Below, in pieces: positions 63,620-64,000 of a stretch of 64,000 nt of DNA. Numbering within the stretch: the first letter of the stretch is position 1; every line of letters begins with the position of its first letter. The stretch lies in NCBI GenBank assembly GCA_041652575.1, contig JBAZHC010000009.1:62001-126000 (forward strand), in the 5' to 3' direction. The position numbers and the translations under genes were made by a program. The notes under the pieces were generated by a model, which worked only from the letters and a program-made list of their open reading frames with translations, did not search any database and was not told the DNA's origin. Source of the stretch: Phycisphaerae bacterium (GTDB lineage Bacteria; Planctomycetota; Phycisphaerae; Sedimentisphaerales; UBA12454).

Positions 63620-64000
63620 AAACCAATACTCGTGTCAATCAATAATATTTTGCGCAGAAGTCAACAGATACGGCTAAGGTGGCAAGATATTATCACCAAG
63701 GGAAAATTGTTTACGATGATTCATGTCCGCCGTGGCGGGTCAAACGGCACCACAAAGGACGGGGATGAAAGGTTTGTTCCTATTCACCCTGAAATCGCCA
63801 AACTTTTGCCTCGTAAAAAAGGAAGTGGTGTTCTGCTGCCAACCATCAAAGCCAGAAAACTCTTAAAGCGGCTCAAAACCCTCTGTGTCGAATGTAAGTT
63901 CGATAATCCCATCCAATATAAGCTCCACACATTCAGGCACTATTTTACGAGCTTGTGTGCCAACCACCGTGTTGCTTACCGCAAGGTACGCGCGGCTTGG
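63620..64000 (+). CDS. Tyrosine recombinase catalytic-domain fragment (5' truncated, runs off window)
   Basis: An open frame with GTG at 63632 encodes only the catalytic half of a phage-type integrase. ILRRSQQIRLRWQDI is the first active-site Arg block (consensus GLRRxE..LRWxDI, here Gln for Glu). TTKDGDERFVPIHPEIAKLL follows, and LHTFRHYFTSLCANHRVAYR is the HxxR block. The final His/Tyr would be beyond 64000. The N-terminal core-binding domain is missing: the upstream frame is taken by the radical SAM gene and stop codons TAA-TAG at 63614-63619. It therefore looks like a decayed remnant, perhaps of the element that brought this locus. Confidence 0.75.

Overview
The window is a dense polysaccharide-degradation island. 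It very probably comes from an anaerobic member of the Planctomycetota, and the closest fit is the Phycisphaerae / Sedimentisphaerales group. The clues, read from protein content without a database search, are: many Cys-type sulfatases with Tat signals beside an anaerobic sulfatase-maturating radical SAM enzyme; secreted enzymes ending in two-repeat dockerin-like modules; a PEP-CTERM protein; a prepilin-type secreted protein; and fused beta-helix, lectin-like and LamG-like modules. No rRNA, tRNA, CRISPR array or intact transposon was seen.

Layout. (1) 1-5805, minus strand: an operon of sialate O-acetylesterase-like protein, GH106-like alpha-L-rhamnosidase and an SGNH hydrolase cut by the window edge. 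(2) 6091-11707, plus: a double pectate-lyase-type beta-helix protein with dockerin, and a DUF4861 protein with calcium-loop repeats. (3) 11749-16761, minus: two sodium:solute symporters flanking a HAD phosphatase, then a terminator, then a phosphodiester glycosidase with a C-terminal lectin-like propeller (16893-18572). (4) A 485-bp divergent control region holding a perfect 21-bp inverted repeat and two promoter-like elements. (5) 19058-24573, plus: an AraR-type GntR regulator, a prepilin-like protein, a PEP-CTERM protein and a split-dockerin glycan-binding protein, ending in an intrinsic terminator. (6) 24649-58248, plus: 21 collinear genes with no gap above 75 bp. These comprise five sulfatases, a GH38-like protein lacking the nucleophile Asp, five members of one unidentified TIM-barrel-like family (one fused to a beta-helix and dockerin), a DUF3604 protein, a GPH transporter, a URO-D-like protein, a frameshifted GH43, a heparinase II/III-like lyase, a PHP protein, a second phosphodiester glycosidase, a GH2 enzyme, L-rhamnose mutarotase and a GH29 fucosidase. 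(7) 58249-59760, minus: a secreted protein of unknown function. (8) 59954-63616, plus: a canonical GH38 alpha-mannosidase and the sulfatase-maturating enzyme. (9) 63620-64000: a tyrosine recombinase fragment that may mark an island edge.

How the parts may work together (inference). Secreted enzymes (beta-helix proteins, heparinase-like lyase, the five-paralogue family) would cut a sulfated, acetylated heteropolysaccharide. Sulfatases, matured in the cytoplasm by the radical SAM enzyme and exported folded by Tat, would remove sulfate. Exo-enzymes for rhamnose, fucose, mannose and beta-linked sugars would finish the oligosaccharides, and the SSS and GPH carriers would import products. RhaM points to L-rhamnose and GH29 to L-fucose as constituents. 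The most promising novelty is the five-member family with two invariant glutamates in GWE(S/T)S and WxxxE contexts, which looks like an unassigned glycoside hydrolase family.
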